From Dyella psychrodurans (GTDB lineage: Bacteria; Pseudomonadota; Gammaproteobacteria; Xanthomonadales; Rhodanobacteraceae): a stretch of 64,000 bases of DNA. Of the stretch, positions 18,489 through 28,501 are shown in pieces (the stretch's first letter is position 1; every line of letters starts with the position of its first letter). The notes under the pieces were generated by a model. It was given only the letters and a program-made list of their open reading frames with translations, was not told the origin of the DNA and searched no databases. The stretch spans positions 124,001 through 188,000 of the forward strand of contig NZ_QRBF01000004.1 in the NCBI RefSeq assembly GCF_003363265.1. The letters are read 5' to 3'. The position numbers and the translations under genes were made by a program.

Positions 18489-18516
18489 GCGTCGCCACGG
18501 GAATTTGTGGCGACGC
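18489..18516 (+). terminator. Hairpin after rhlB
   Basis: A perfect 10-bp stem, GCGTCGCCAC (18489-18498) and GTGGCGACGC (18507-18516), lies 9 bases after the rhlB stop. There is no T-run, so it may be a 3'-end stabilising hairpin rather than an intrinsic terminator. Confidence 0.55.
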
Positions 18517-18594
18517 GCTGAGCAAATACGCGCATATCGCCCATGCTTCCCTTATCCTTGCCGCCATCGACAAGGGTTAAGGACGGGGAACGCG

Positions 18595-19272
18595 GTGATC
18601 CGCTTCGACCAGGTCAGCAAGCGCTACGAAGGCGGCCATGAGGCGCTTTCACAACTCACGTTCGAAGTCGCCAAGGGCGAGATGGCGTTCGTCACCGGCC
18701 ATTCCGGCGCCGGCAAGAGCACGCTGCTCAAATTGCTGGCGCTGATCGAGCGTCCTTCGCACGGACACATCAGCCTCGATGGGCACAGCCTGGCGAAGAT
18801 CGGACGGAGCGGCATTCCCAAGTTGCGCCGCAGCCTGGGCATGGTGTTCCAGGATCATCGCCTGCTGATGGATCGCACGGTGTTCGCGAACGTCGAACTG
18901 CCGCTCGTGATCGGTGGCATTGCGCCGCTCGAACGCGGCCGGCGCGTGCGCGCCGCGCTGGAAAAAGTGGGGTTGCTCGACTACGAACGCCAGCTTCCCG
19001 TATCGCTTTCCACCGGCGAGCAACAGCGCGTGGGCATTGCGCGCGCCATCGTCGCCAAGCCCAACGTGCTGATCGCCGATGAGCCCACCGGCAATCTCGA
19101 TCCGCAGCTGGCGGTCGAAATCATGGGCCTGTTCGCCGAATTCCAGCAGGTCGGCACCACCGTGCTGATCGCCAGCCACGATCTGCCCTTGATCAAGCGC
19201 ATGAAGAAACGCGTGGTCGTGCTCGACCATGGGCGCCTGGTAGCCGATGTGGCGGCGGAGGAAGTGCTATGA
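18595..19272 (+). CDS. ftsE: Cell-division ABC-type ATPase FtsE
   Basis: Cytoplasmic ATPase of the FtsEX complex, which links the divisome to periplasmic peptidoglycan hydrolase activation. The 225-residue protein has Walker A GHSGAGKST (35-43), Q-loop VFQDHRLL, signature LSTGEQQRVGIAR, Walker B VLIADEP and the switch His in IASHD. GTG at 18595 is chosen because GGGG lies upstream at suitable distance and the protein then has the FtsE length; the open frame extends upstream through rhlB in another phase. It overlaps ftsX by 4 bases (ATGA). Confidence 0.96.
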   Translation: MIRFDQVSKRYEGGHEALSQLTFEVAKGEMAFVTGHSGAGKSTLLKLLALIERPSHGHISLDGHSLAKIGRSGIPKLRRSLGMVFQDHRLLMDRTVFANVELPLVIGGIAPLERGRRVRAALEKVGLLDYERQLPVSLSTGEQQRVGIARAIVAKPNVLIADEPTGNLDPQLAVEIMGLFAEFQQVGTTVLIASHDLPLIKRMKKRVVVLDHGRLVADVAAEEVL

Positions 19273-20234
19273 GCGCACCGACCGACGTCCAGGCTCCGGT
19301 GCGCAGCGAGCGCAGCCATCGCCGTCCCTTTTCAAGCTGGCGCGAGCATCACGGCTGGAGCGCCGGAGCCAGTCTGCGCCGCCTTGCATCCAGGCCGGTG
19401 GGAAGCTTGCTCACGATCGCGGTGATGGGGCTCGCGTTGGCGCTGCCGCTGACCTTCTACCTGCTGCTCTCCAACGTGCAATCGCTGGGCGACGCGCTGG
19501 GCCGCAACCAGGTCATCAATGTCTTCCTGAAAACGGATCAGGTCGCCGGCAACGCGCAGATGCTGGCCAAGCAGGTGCAGCAGCACGACGGTGTTGCCAA
19601 CGTCACGCTGAAAACACCCGGGCAAGGCATGGACGAGCTGAGCAAGATGCAGGGCTTCTCCGATTCGCTGCATGCGCTCGACAACAACCCGCTGCCGTAC
19701 GTGCTCGAAGTGCAGCCGCAGGACGGAATCTCCGCCGACGCGGCGTCGCATCTGGTCGACGACCTGCGCAACATGCAGGGCGTCGACGTGGTGCAGGACA
19801 GCGGCACATGGCGACAGCGATTGGATGCCCTGCTCGGCGTGGGCGATCGCGCCGTGATGATTCTCGCGGGGTTATTCGCGCTCGCGGTTCTGCTGGTGGT
19901 GGGCAATACGGTGCGCGTGGACATCACCAGCCGCGCCGAGGAAATCGGTGTCCTCAAGCTGATCGGGGCCAGCCGCGCTTTCGTGCGCAGGCCTTATCTC
20001 TACGCGGGCATCTGGTACGGCCTGTTCAGCGGCATCCTCGCGGTTGGCTTGGCGCTGCTGATCGAATTCGCCCTGGTCGAGCCGGTGGAGCACCTCAGTC
20101 AGGTTTACGAAGGGAAGATCCGCGTGGGCGGCCTGCCGCCGTGGCTGCTGCTGGCCGTGCCGGTCGCCTCGGCCTTGCTGGGGTGGCTGGGGGCACGGTT
20201 GGTCAGCGCCTGGCAATTGCGCCGCGCCGCGTAA
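19269..20234 (+). CDS. ftsX: Cell-division protein FtsX
   Basis: Permease-like partner of FtsE, 321 residues. The cytoplasmic N-terminus (about 1-45) precedes a first membrane helix (about 46-70), an extracytoplasmic domain of about 115 residues that in the family binds the hydrolase activator, and three C-terminal helices (about 197-215, 245-270, 288-310). The conserved RAEEIGVLKLIGASRAFVRR loop between helices two and three is clear. The start overlaps the ftsE stop (19269-19272), so the pair is translationally coupled. Confidence 0.95.
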   Translation: MSAPTDVQAPVRSERSHRRPFSSWREHHGWSAGASLRRLASRPVGSLLTIAVMGLALALPLTFYLLLSNVQSLGDALGRNQVINVFLKTDQVAGNAQMLAKQVQQHDGVANVTLKTPGQGMDELSKMQGFSDSLHALDNNPLPYVLEVQPQDGISADAASHLVDDLRNMQGVDVVQDSGTWRQRLDALLGVGDRAVMILAGLFALAVLLVVGNTVRVDITSRAEEIGVLKLIGASRAFVRRPYLYAGIWYGLFSGILAVGLALLIEFALVEPVEHLSQVYEGKIRVGGLPPWLLLAVPVASALLGWLGARLVSAWQLRRAA

Positions 20235-20370
20235 GGGGACTTGGCGGGTGGTGAAGTCGTTCGCAACCATTCGTCATCCATCTGGGGCAAGATGGTTGGA
20301 ACGGGCGCAGGGGGCACCCGTCGACTCATGAGCACGGAAGCCATGTTTGACCGGGATGGTGGGATTTTTG

Positions 20371-21213
20371 ATGACTGCAAGCATCAGCAGCCGCGACCTC
20401 AGCACTTCACCGCGAGTACTGGTGGTGGATGGCTCAAAGGTTGTCCGACAGCTGATCACGCGCGTCCTGCAGGCCGAGCTGCCGCAGGCTGAAGTGGTCG
20501 GATGCAGTACGGGCGCCGAAGCGCAGCAGCTGCTTCAGGCTGGCGTGTTCGATTTCATTACGATCGCCTTGCGCCTGCCCGACATGGACGGCCTGGAATT
20601 GGCGCGTTACGTGCGCGAATCCGCGCCGCAGATCTATGTGCCTATCGTGGTGGTGTCGGGTGACGTGGACGATCGCCTGCATCGCCGCGCCCTGGGCGAA
20701 CACGTCACGGATTACTTCGACAAATCGCTGGGCTTCCAGGCGCTGGCGGAATTCATCCGCGGCTATGTGCGGCCGGAAAGCATGGCCGACGGCGTGGTGC
20801 TGTATGTCGAAGACAGCCGCGTAGTCGCGCTGGCGACGCGCCGCATGCTGGAAAAAATCGGCCTTACCGTGCGCCACGTCGTGAGTGTGGAAGATGCACT
20901 CGCGTTGCTTGAAACCGAGCGCATGCAGGGCGCCGTGGGCGTGGATCTCGTGCTTACCGACGTAAGCCTCAAAGGCGAGCTTACCGGTGGCGATCTGCTC
21001 AAATTCATCCGTACCGACTTCGGCTACGGCAAGGGCAAGCTGCCGGTGCTGGTGATGACGGGCGATGAAAATCCCGACAATCAGGCGGCGTTGATCCGCG
21101 CCGGCGCCAACGACCTGGTCGAGAAACCCGTCGAAGAACGTTTGCTCGTGACCAAATTGCTGTTTCAATTGCGTGTGGCGCAACACCTGCGCGCACGCGA
21201 AAACATCACATGA
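20371..21213 (+). CDS. Tandem-receiver response regulator, first receiver degenerate
   Basis: Protein of about 280 residues made of two receiver domains and no visible output domain. Receiver 1 (about 14-135) lacks the phospho-acceptor: the position expected to be Asp is A66 in [12 protein letters not shown], and the acidic pair is VDGS rather than VDDS, although the late Lys (K118 in YFDKSLG) remains. Receiver 2 (about 142-275) looks functional, with VEDS (146-149), D197 in LVLTDVSL and the Lys of [11 protein letters not shown] at 20371 is chosen over an in-frame TTG at 20347. It overlaps ung by 4 bases. It may act through protein contacts or as a phosphate sink; its kinase is unknown. Confidence 0.85.
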   Translation: MTASISSRDLSTSPRVLVVDGSKVVRQLITRVLQAELPQAEVVGCSTGAEAQQLLQAGVFDFITIALRLPDMDGLELARYVRESAPQIYVPIVVVSGDVDDRLHRRALGEHVTDYFDKSLGFQALAEFIRGYVRPESMADGVVLYVEDSRVVALATRRMLEKIGLTVRHVVSVEDALALLETERMQGAVGVDLVLTDVSLKGELTGGDLLKFIRTDFGYGKGKLPVLVMTGDENPDNQAALIRAGANDLVEKPVEERLLVTKLLFQLRVAQHLRARENIT

Positions 21214-21926
21214 CCGACGAAGAGCGCATCAAGCTCGAACCTTCCTGGAAAGAACGCATCGGTAGTTATCTGCAACGTCCCGAGATGCGTACGCTGTCGG
21301 AGTTTCTTCGTGCGGAGAAACACGCCGGCAAGGTGGTCTACCCGCCGGGGCCGGAGATCTTCAATGCCTTTGCGCACACGCCGTTCGAGTCGGTGCGCGT
21401 GGTGATCCTCGGGCAGGACCCCTATCACGGTCCTGGACAGGCGCACGGCCTGTGCTTTTCTGTACGACCGGGTGTGCAGCCGCCGCCATCGCTCATCAAC
21501 ATCTTCAAGGAAATCGAGCGCGACCTCGGCATCGCCCCGCCGGACCATGGCTGCTTGACGCCGTGGGCGGACCGTGGGGTGCTTCTGCTCAACGCGGTAC
21601 TCACCGTGGAACGCAGCCTGGCCGCCTCCCATCAGTGCAAGGGCTGGGAAGGATTCACCGACGCCGCCATCGATGCTCTCAACCGGGAGCGGGAGGGGCT
21701 GGTGTTCATGCTGTGGGGGTCGTATGCCCAGCGCAAAGGCCAGCTGATCGACACCCGCCGCCATGCGGTCCTTAAGGCGGTTCATCCCTCGCCGCTCTCG
21801 GCGCATCGGGGATTTATCGGCTGTGGCCATTTTTCGGCGGCCAACCGCTACCTCCAGGCGAATGGTCAGGAGCCGCTGGATTGGTCGCTTCCGCCCCGGG
21901 CCCAGCTCGACGGTGCGGCGATTTGA
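21210..21926 (+). CDS. ung: Uracil-DNA glycosylase, family 1
   Basis: DNA-repair enzyme that excises uracil from DNA. The 238-residue protein has the water-activating GQDPYHG motif (D70), the uracil-stacking [13 protein letters not shown] region, [10 protein letters not shown] and the minor-groove [11 protein letters not shown] motif (H192). Length and motifs are typical for family 1. The start overlaps the upstream response-regulator stop by 4 bases (ATGA), so it is probably co-transcribed with it; the functional link, if any, is not obvious. Confidence 0.97.
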   Translation: MTDEERIKLEPSWKERIGSYLQRPEMRTLSEFLRAEKHAGKVVYPPGPEIFNAFAHTPFESVRVVILGQDPYHGPGQAHGLCFSVRPGVQPPPSLINIFKEIERDLGIAPPDHGCLTPWADRGVLLLNAVLTVERSLAASHQCKGWEGFTDAAIDALNREREGLVFMLWGSYAQRKGQLIDTRRHAVLKAVHPSPLSAHRGFIGCGHFSAANRYLQANGQEPLDWSLPPRAQLDGAAI

Positions 21927-22023
21927 GGCCGTTCATCTCCCTAAAGTCATGCTTGAAACCCGGTTCCCTGGCTACCACCCGGAGTGGACAAGGCCGACCC
22001 ATTCGTGTACTATTCGGTACATA

Positions 22024-22075
22024 AAAGGCGCCGGAACTTGCCGGTGCCTTTAGCACTCCAAGTACCCGAGTGCTA
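22024..22075 (+). promoter_or_regulatory. Two consecutive hairpins just upstream of rpoH
   Basis: The first stem pairs 22024-22034 with 22041-22051 (11 bp, one G-T pair, 6-base loop). The second pairs TAGCACTC (22051-22058) with GAGTGCTA (22068-22075). The first could terminate ung transcription; together they may form a structured rpoH leader, whose translation in other bacteria is temperature-controlled. Confidence 0.5.
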
Positions 22076-22104
22076 AGCTGATCCCCTATTTTGTGGAGGT
22101 TCCA

Positions 22105-22962
<858 letters not shown>

Positions 22963-22986
22963 AGTCGCGCTGACACGCCATGTAGG

Positions 22987-23012
22987 ACGGCCTCCCTCGC
23001 GGAGGCCGTTTT
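22987..23012 (+). terminator. Intrinsic terminator after rpoH
   Basis: A 9-bp perfect stem, ACGGCCTCC (22987-22995) and GGAGGCCGT (23001-23009), with a 5-base loop is followed by TTT. It lies 24 bases after the rpoH stop. Confidence 0.85.
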
Positions 23013-23050
23013 GTGTTTAAGTCCCGCGTGGATTCCCGCCCGGACGGCGC

Positions 23051-23725
23051 ATGCCCCACATCCTGGTCATCGAAGACGACGAAATCACCGCGCGCGAAAT
23101 CGTGCTGGAGCTGGCTGCGCACGGCATCAGCGCGGACCGCGTGCACGATGGCCTGCAGGGTTTGCAGCGCGCCCAGGAGCCGCATTACGACGCGATCACG
23201 CTGGACCTCATGTTGCCCGGCATGGACGGACTGGCCTTGGTCAAGCAACTGCGCGAGCACGGCATCACCACGCCGGTGTTGATGATCAGCGCCCTCGGCG
23301 ACGTGGATGAACGCGTACGCGGCCTGCGCGCGGGCGGCGACGACTACCTCACCAAACCGTTCGCGCCCGATGAAATGGCCGCACGCATCGAAGTGCTGCT
23401 GCGCCGCCATCGACAGGAACAACCCGCGCAGACCAAGCTGCGCGTGGCCGATCTCGAACTGGACATGATCACGCGCACGGCACGCCGCGGCGGTCGCGAA
23501 CTGACTTTGCTGCCAACCGAATATCGTCTGCTGGAATTTCTGATGCGCTATCCGGGTCAGGTGCTGACGCGCGCGATGATTTTTGAAAGCGTGTGGGGGC
23601 TGCGTTTCGATCCGGGCACCAACCTCATCGATGTGCACATCGCACGATTGCGCCGCAAGGTCGACAACGACAGCGAGCCCTCGCTGATTCGCACGATGCG
23701 CGGCTCGGGGTATCGCCTTGGCTAG
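23051..23725 (+). CDS. OmpR-family response regulator upstream of the RND efflux operon
   Basis: DNA-binding regulator of 224 residues with acidic pocket EDDE (8-11), phospho-acceptor D52 in LDLMLPGMDG, the conserved Lys in LTKPF, and a C-terminal winged helix (LLPTEYRLLEFLMR, LIDVHIARLRRKV, TMRGSGYRLG). It overlaps the following histidine kinase by 8 bases, so the pair is one transcription unit. The efflux operon starts 98 bases after the kinase on the same strand, which makes it the most likely regulatory target; this is inference from position. Confidence 0.94.
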   Translation: MPHILVIEDDEITAREIVLELAAHGISADRVHDGLQGLQRAQEPHYDAITLDLMLPGMDGLALVKQLREHGITTPVLMISALGDVDERVRGLRAGGDDYLTKPFAPDEMAARIEVLLRRHRQEQPAQTKLRVADLELDMITRTARRGGRELTLLPTEYRLLEFLMRYPGQVLTRAMIFESVWGLRFDPGTNLIDVHIARLRRKVDNDSEPSLIRTMRGSGYRLG

Positions 23726-25166
23726 CACGGGAAACAAGAGCCTTTCGATCCACTGGCGCGCGACAACGTCGCGCCTGCTGCTTGCCTACGGCGTGTTCTT
23801 CGTCATCTGGGGCACGGTGCTGCTGGGTTTCATCTACTGGGAGACCTTGCATTACCTGGAGAACCGCACGGATCTGCAGCTCAAGCAGCAGATCGGTTAT
23901 CTGCAGAGCTTGAACGAGGATCACATGCTGGTGGCCTTGAACGATTACGTCGTTCTCGAAGAAACCAACTACAACGCGTGGGGTTTGTTCGACCCGCAAG
24001 GCAAATGGCTCTATGGCGACATCCTGCAGATGCCCGAAGGCGTCAAGGCCGATCTGGTGACCGTGCGGTTGCCGACCGAAAAAGTGGTGAGCGGGCCATT
24101 CGCGCCACAGACGCCTACGCTTTCGGTCATTGCGACGCGCCTGAAGAACGGTCAGGTGCTGGTGCTGGCACATACCACGCGCATCGCGGCGCACGTGGGC
24201 AGCATCATTCTGCACGCGCTGTGGTGGGGCTTCTCGTTTACGCTTGTGCCGGGTCTTCTCGGCGGCCTGATTCTCAACCTTGCGCCACGTCGGCGCATCC
24301 GGCAGATCGAATCGGCGACACGTCCGATCATGCAGGGCGATCTGCACCGGCGTTTGCCGGTGAGTCGCCGCGACGACGAAGTGGATCGCCTGGCCGCCAT
24401 CGTCAACGACATGCTCGATCAGATCGAGCGCCTGATGGGCGAAGTGAAAGGCGTTTGCGACAACATCGCGCACGACATGCGCACGCCGCTCACCCGGCTG
24501 CGTTCGCAGTTGTATCGCGTCCAGCAGCAGATGCGGGAAGACGATCCACATGCGTCGCTGATCGAACAGTGCGTGAGCGATATCGACGAAGTGCTCGGAC
24601 GATTCCGCGCGCTGCTGCGCATCTCCGAACTGGAAGACCGGCGCCGGCGCGAGGGATTCGTTGCTGTCGACCTAGGCGAGACGCTGCAACATGTCTACGA
24701 GCTCTACGCGCCGCTGGCCGAAGATCAGCAACTGCAATTCGAGCTCGCGGCTGAGCCCGATTTGATCGTCCAGGCGGACCCGGATCTGCTGTTCGAAGCG
24801 GTAGGCAACCTGGTCAGCAACGCCATCAAGTTCACCCCGTCGGGTGGCCGCGTCTCGCTCAGCGCGATACGTGCCGATCCGGAGTTGGCGCATATCGAAG
24901 TGACCGACAGCGGTCCGGGCATTCCGGAGGAGCAGCGCCATGCGGTCTGGCAGCGCTTCTATCGCGGCGATGCCAGCCGCGAAGCCCTTGCCACGGCGGG
25001 GCATGGCCTGGGATTGAGCATCGTCGCGGCCATCGCGAAGCTGCACGACTTCGAAGTGCAGATCGAAGGCGATCGCACGGGCACCCGCATGGTGGTGGTA
25101 TGCCGCCTCAGCCCTCGCATTTCCGGGGAAGACGTACCGCGTGCCTCGGTTCCCGGGGCGGTTTAG
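23718..25166 (+). CDS. Two-component sensor histidine kinase
   Basis: Inner-membrane kinase of 482 residues. Membrane segments at about 18-40 and 165-188 enclose a periplasmic sensor of about 120 residues. A HAMP domain (about 190-243), the DHp helix with H252 in NIAHDMRTPLTRLR, and the ATPase domain with NLVSNAIKFTPSGG, TDSGPGIP and GHGLGLSIVAAI follow. The start is TTG at 23718, inside the end of the response-regulator gene (8-base overlap), with GGGG upstream; no ATG fits near this point. It probably senses an envelope or efflux-substrate signal, but the ligand is unknown. Confidence 0.92.
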   Translation: MASTGNKSLSIHWRATTSRLLLAYGVFFVIWGTVLLGFIYWETLHYLENRTDLQLKQQIGYLQSLNEDHMLVALNDYVVLEETNYNAWGLFDPQGKWLYGDILQMPEGVKADLVTVRLPTEKVVSGPFAPQTPTLSVIATRLKNGQVLVLAHTTRIAAHVGSIILHALWWGFSFTLVPGLLGGLILNLAPRRRIRQIESATRPIMQGDLHRRLPVSRRDDEVDRLAAIVNDMLDQIERLMGEVKGVCDNIAHDMRTPLTRLRSQLYRVQQQMREDDPHASLIEQCVSDIDEVLGRFRALLRISELEDRRRREGFVAVDLGETLQHVYELYAPLAEDQQLQFELAAEPDLIVQADPDLLFEAVGNLVSNAIKFTPSGGRVSLSAIRADPELAHIEVTDSGPGIPEEQRHAVWQRFYRGDASREALATAGHGLGLSIVAAIAKLHDFEVQIEGDRTGTRMVVVCRLSPRISGEDVPRASVPGAV

Positions 25167-25264
25167 CAGGGTTTCATTAAACAATCTTCATGCCGACGAA
25201 AGGTGTTGCGGCGCGGCAATCCAGATAATAGGCGCCATTGTAGACGTCCGCTGGAAGCAACCAT

Positions 25265-28200
25265 ATGTTGGGTCTGGTACGCATCGCACTCGCGCGCCCC
25301 TACACGTTCGTAGTCCTTGCGCTGTTCATCCTGATCGTTGGTCCGCTGGCCGCGCTGCGCACGCCCACCGACATCTTCCCGAACATCGGCATTCCGGTGA
25401 TCAGCGTGGTGTGGACGTACAACGGCCTGTCGCCGGATGCGATGTCCGGCCGCGTGATCTACTACTACGAGCGCTCGCTCACCTCGACGGTGAGCGATAT
25501 CGAGCACATCGAATCGCAATCGTTGCCGGGCATCGGCGTGGTGAAGATCTTCTTCCAGCCGGGCGTGGATATCCGCACGGCGACGGCGCAGGTGACGTCG
25601 ATCTCGCAGACGGTGCTCAAGCAGATGCCGCCGGGCATCACGCCGCCGCAGATCATCAACTACAACGCTTCGACCGTGCCGATCCTGCAGATGGCACTGT
25701 CCAGCAGCAAGCTCTCAGAGCAGAAGATTCTGGACGTCGCGCAGAACTTCATACGTCCGATGCTGGTATCGGTGGCGGGTGTGTCGATTCCCTCGCCGTA
25801 TGGCGGCAAGAATCGCGAAGTGATGCTCGATCTCGATCCGCAGGCGCTCGCGGCGAAAGGCTTGTCCGCGCAGGACGTAAGCAATGCCTTGGCAGCGCAG
25901 AACCAGATCGTGCCGGTGGGTACGATCAAGATCGGCCACGACGAGTACACCGTCAACCTCAATGACAGCCCCGAGGCCATCGAGCAGCTGAACAATCTGC
26001 CGATCAAGACCGTCAACGGCGCCACCATCACCATCGGTCAGGTGGCGCACGTGCGCGACGGTTCGCCGCCGCAGCAGAACGTGGTGCGTGTGGACGGCCA
26101 TCGCGCGGTATTGATGTCGTTCCTGAAAGGCGGCGACGTATCGACACTGGCTGTCGTGGCGGGCATCAAAAAGCTGCTGCCGCTCGCGGAAGAAACATTG
26201 CCGTCATCGTTGAAGCTGAAACTGATGGGCGATCAATCCGTGTTCGTGCGCGCCGCGATCGCTTCGGTGGCGCGCGAAGGCATCATTGCTGCGTTGCTGA
26301 CTTCCGTGATGATCCTTGTATTCCTTGGCAGCTGGCGCTCCACCGTCATCATCGCCGTATCGATTCCCCTGGCCGTGCTTTCTGCCATCGCCTTGCTTGC
26401 TGCATTCGGCCAGACACTCAACGTGATGACGCTGGGTGGCCTGGCGCTGGCGGTGGGTATCCTGGTGGACGACGCCACCGTGACGATCGAAAACGTCAAC
26501 TGGCATCTCGAGCAAGGCAAGGATGTCCATACGGCCATCATGGATGGCGCCAAGCAGATCGTGACGCCGGCATTCGTCTCGCTGTTGTGCATCTGTATCG
26601 TGTTCGTGCCGATGTTCCTGCTGCAAGGCATCGCGGGCTTCCTGTTCCGGCCGATGGCGCTCGCGGTGATCTTTGCCATGGTGTCGTCGTTCGTGCTGTC
26701 GCGCACGCTGGTGCCGACCATGGCGATGTATCTGCTCAAGCCGCACGTGATGGAGGAGGGGCCGGGCGATCACCCGGAAGATCCGTACATCAATCACCAT
26801 GAAGGCGACCAGCACCCGAGCATGAAACGCAGCGTCGTGCGCCAGGCCCTGGTGTCGTTCCAGCGCGGTTTCGAGCACCGCTTCTCCAGAATTCGCGATA
26901 CCTACTACGGCATGCTTTCGCTGGCCCTGGATAACCGTCGCCCGTTCATACTCGGCTTTCTCGGTGTCGTGATCGTGTCGTTCGTGCTGGTGCCGTTCCT
27001 GGGACGCGACTTCTTCCCGACCGTCGATGCAGGTGCGATTGCCATCCATGTGCGTGCGCCGATCGGTACGCGTATCGAAGATACCGCCGCGGAGTTCGAT
27101 CACGTCGAAGCGGCGATCCGCAACGTCATTCCGCCGGACCAGCTGGACAACATCATCGACAACATCGGCCTGCCGTTGAGCGGTACGAACATGGTGTACA
27201 GCAACACCGGCACCATCGGTGCGCAGGACGGCGACATCCAGGTGCTGCTCAAGCCCGATCACGCGCCTGCCGACGAATTCGTGAGGAAGCTGCGCGAAGT
27301 ATTGCCGCGTCAGTTTCCAGGCACCACGTTCGCCTTCCTGCCGGCGGACATGGCGAGCCAGATTCTCAACTTCGGTGCGCCGGCGCCGCTGGACGTGAAG
27401 GTGTCCGGGCGCAATTTCGCCGAGAACGAAGCCTATGCCATCGCGCTGATGCGCAAGATGCGCGGCATTCCCGGCATAGCCGATGTCCGCCTGCAGCAGT
27501 CGACCAGTGCGCCGCAGTTGAACGTCGACGTGGATCGCGTGCGTGCGGACGAACTCGGCGTCACCGAGCGCGACGTCACCAACAGCATGGTCAGCACGCT
27601 GGCCGGCAGCTCGCAGGTGGCGCCGACGTTCTGGCTCAATCCGGCCAACGGCGTATCGTATGCCATCGTCGCGCAAACGCCGCAGTATCGCGTGGATTCG
27701 ATGGCTGAACTGGACAGCATGCCGATCACCGCCTCGGGTACCGGCGCGCAGCAGATTCTCAGTGCGCTAGCCAAGGTAAAGCGCACCTCCACGCCGGCGG
27801 TGGTAACCCACTACAACATCGCGCCGTCGTTCGATATCTATGCGGCTACGCAAGGGCGCGATCTCGGTTCGGTGGCGAGCGACATCCAGCATGTGCTCGA
27901 TCAGGCCGCGAAAGATCGCCCGAAGGGTTCCACAGTCGGCCTTTTCGGCCAGGTGACGGCGATGAATACGGCGTTCTCGGGACTCCTGTTCGGTCTGCTG
28001 GGCGCGATCGTGCTGATCTACATGCTGATTGTCGTGAACTTCCAGTCGTGGCTGGACCCGTTCGTGATCATCACCGCGTTGCCGGCTGCGTTGGCGGGCA
28101 TCGTGTGGATGTTGTTCGTCACACATACCACCTTGTCGGTACCCGCACTCACCGGCGCGATCATGTGCATGGGCGTGGCGACGGCCAACTCGATTCTGGT

Positions 28201-28501
28201 GGTGAGTTTTGCGCGCGAGCGTCTTTCCGAGCATGGTGACGCCATGAAGGCTGCGCTGGAAGCCGGCTTCACGCGCTTTCGTCCGGTGTGCATGACGGCG
28301 CTGGCGATGATCATCGGCATGCTGCCGATGGCGATAACGCATGAGCAGAACGCGCCGCTGGGCCGCGCGGTGATCGGTGGCCTGCTGTTTGCCACCTGCG
28401 CCACGCTTTTGTTCGTGCCAGTGGTGTTCAGCCTTGTGCACGGCCGTGAACAGCACGCTACCGAATTGAATTCGATTCCGGGACTTCCCCATGTCGCATA
28501 A
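25265..28501 (+). CDS. RND efflux permease, copy 1 (HAE1-like)
   Basis: Proton-driven inner-membrane pump of the AcrB/MexB superfamily, 1078 residues, twelve membrane helices with two large periplasmic domains. The proton-relay pair D402-D403 in ILVDDATVTIEN matches AcrB D407/D408. The opening segment (MLGLVRIALARPYTFVV, then DIFPNIGIPVISVVW) is typical of RND pumps that work with a HlyD-type adaptor and a NodT-type channel, both encoded directly downstream. It overlaps the adaptor gene by 11 bases. Copy 2, of identical length, lies 6,099 bases further on, and the first 147 residues of the two proteins are identical. The substrate cannot be read from the sequence. Confidence 0.94.
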   Translation: MLGLVRIALARPYTFVVLALFILIVGPLAALRTPTDIFPNIGIPVISVVWTYNGLSPDAMSGRVIYYYERSLTSTVSDIEHIESQSLPGIGVVKIFFQPGVDIRTATAQVTSISQTVLKQMPPGITPPQIINYNASTVPILQMALSSSKLSEQKILDVAQNFIRPMLVSVAGVSIPSPYGGKNREVMLDLDPQALAAKGLSAQDVSNALAAQNQIVPVGTIKIGHDEYTVNLNDSPEAIEQLNNLPIKTVNGATITIGQVAHVRDGSPPQQNVVRVDGHRAVLMSFLKGGDVSTLAVVAGIKKLLPLAEETLPSSLKLKLMGDQSVFVRAAIASVAREGIIAALLTSVMILVFLGSWRSTVIIAVSIPLAVLSAIALLAAFGQTLNVMTLGGLALAVGILVDDATVTIENVNWHLEQGKDVHTAIMDGAKQIVTPAFVSLLCICIVFVPMFLLQGIAGFLFRPMALAVIFAMVSSFVLSRTLVPTMAMYLLKPHVMEEGPGDHPEDPYINHHEGDQHPSMKRSVVRQALVSFQRGFEHRFSRIRDTYYGMLSLALDNRRPFILGFLGVVIVSFVLVPFLGRDFFPTVDAGAIAIHVRAPIGTRIEDTAAEFDHVEAAIRNVIPPDQLDNIIDNIGLPLSGTNMVYSNTGTIGAQDGDIQVLLKPDHAPADEFVRKLREVLPRQFPGTTFAFLPADMASQILNFGAPAPLDVKVSGRNFAENEAYAIALMRKMRGIPGIADVRLQQSTSAPQLNVDVDRVRADELGVTERDVTNSMVSTLAGSSQVAPTFWLNPANGVSYAIVAQTPQYRVDSMAELDSMPITASGTGAQQILSALAKVKRTSTPAVVTHYNIAPSFDIYAATQGRDLGSVASDIQHVLDQAAKDRPKGSTVGLFGQVTAMNTAFSGLLFGLLGAIVLIYMLIVVNFQSWLDPFVIITALPAALAGIVWMLFVTHTTLSVPALTGAIMCMGVATANSILVVSFARERLSEHGDAMKAALEAGFTRFRPVCMTALAMIIGMLPMAITHEQNAPLGRAVIGGLLFATCATLLFVPVVFSLVHGREQHATELNSIPGLPHVA

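Noticed and set aside
21952-21958. CTTGAAA upstream of rpoH as a heat-shock (sigma-32) -35 element
   Set aside because: No matching CCCCAT-type -10 element is found at the required distance, so the match is probably chance.
26204-27676. Long His/Arg-rich minus-strand frames across both RND pump genes
   Set aside because: Near-identical shadow frames appear in both paralogues simply because the sense strands are similar; they have no motifs.
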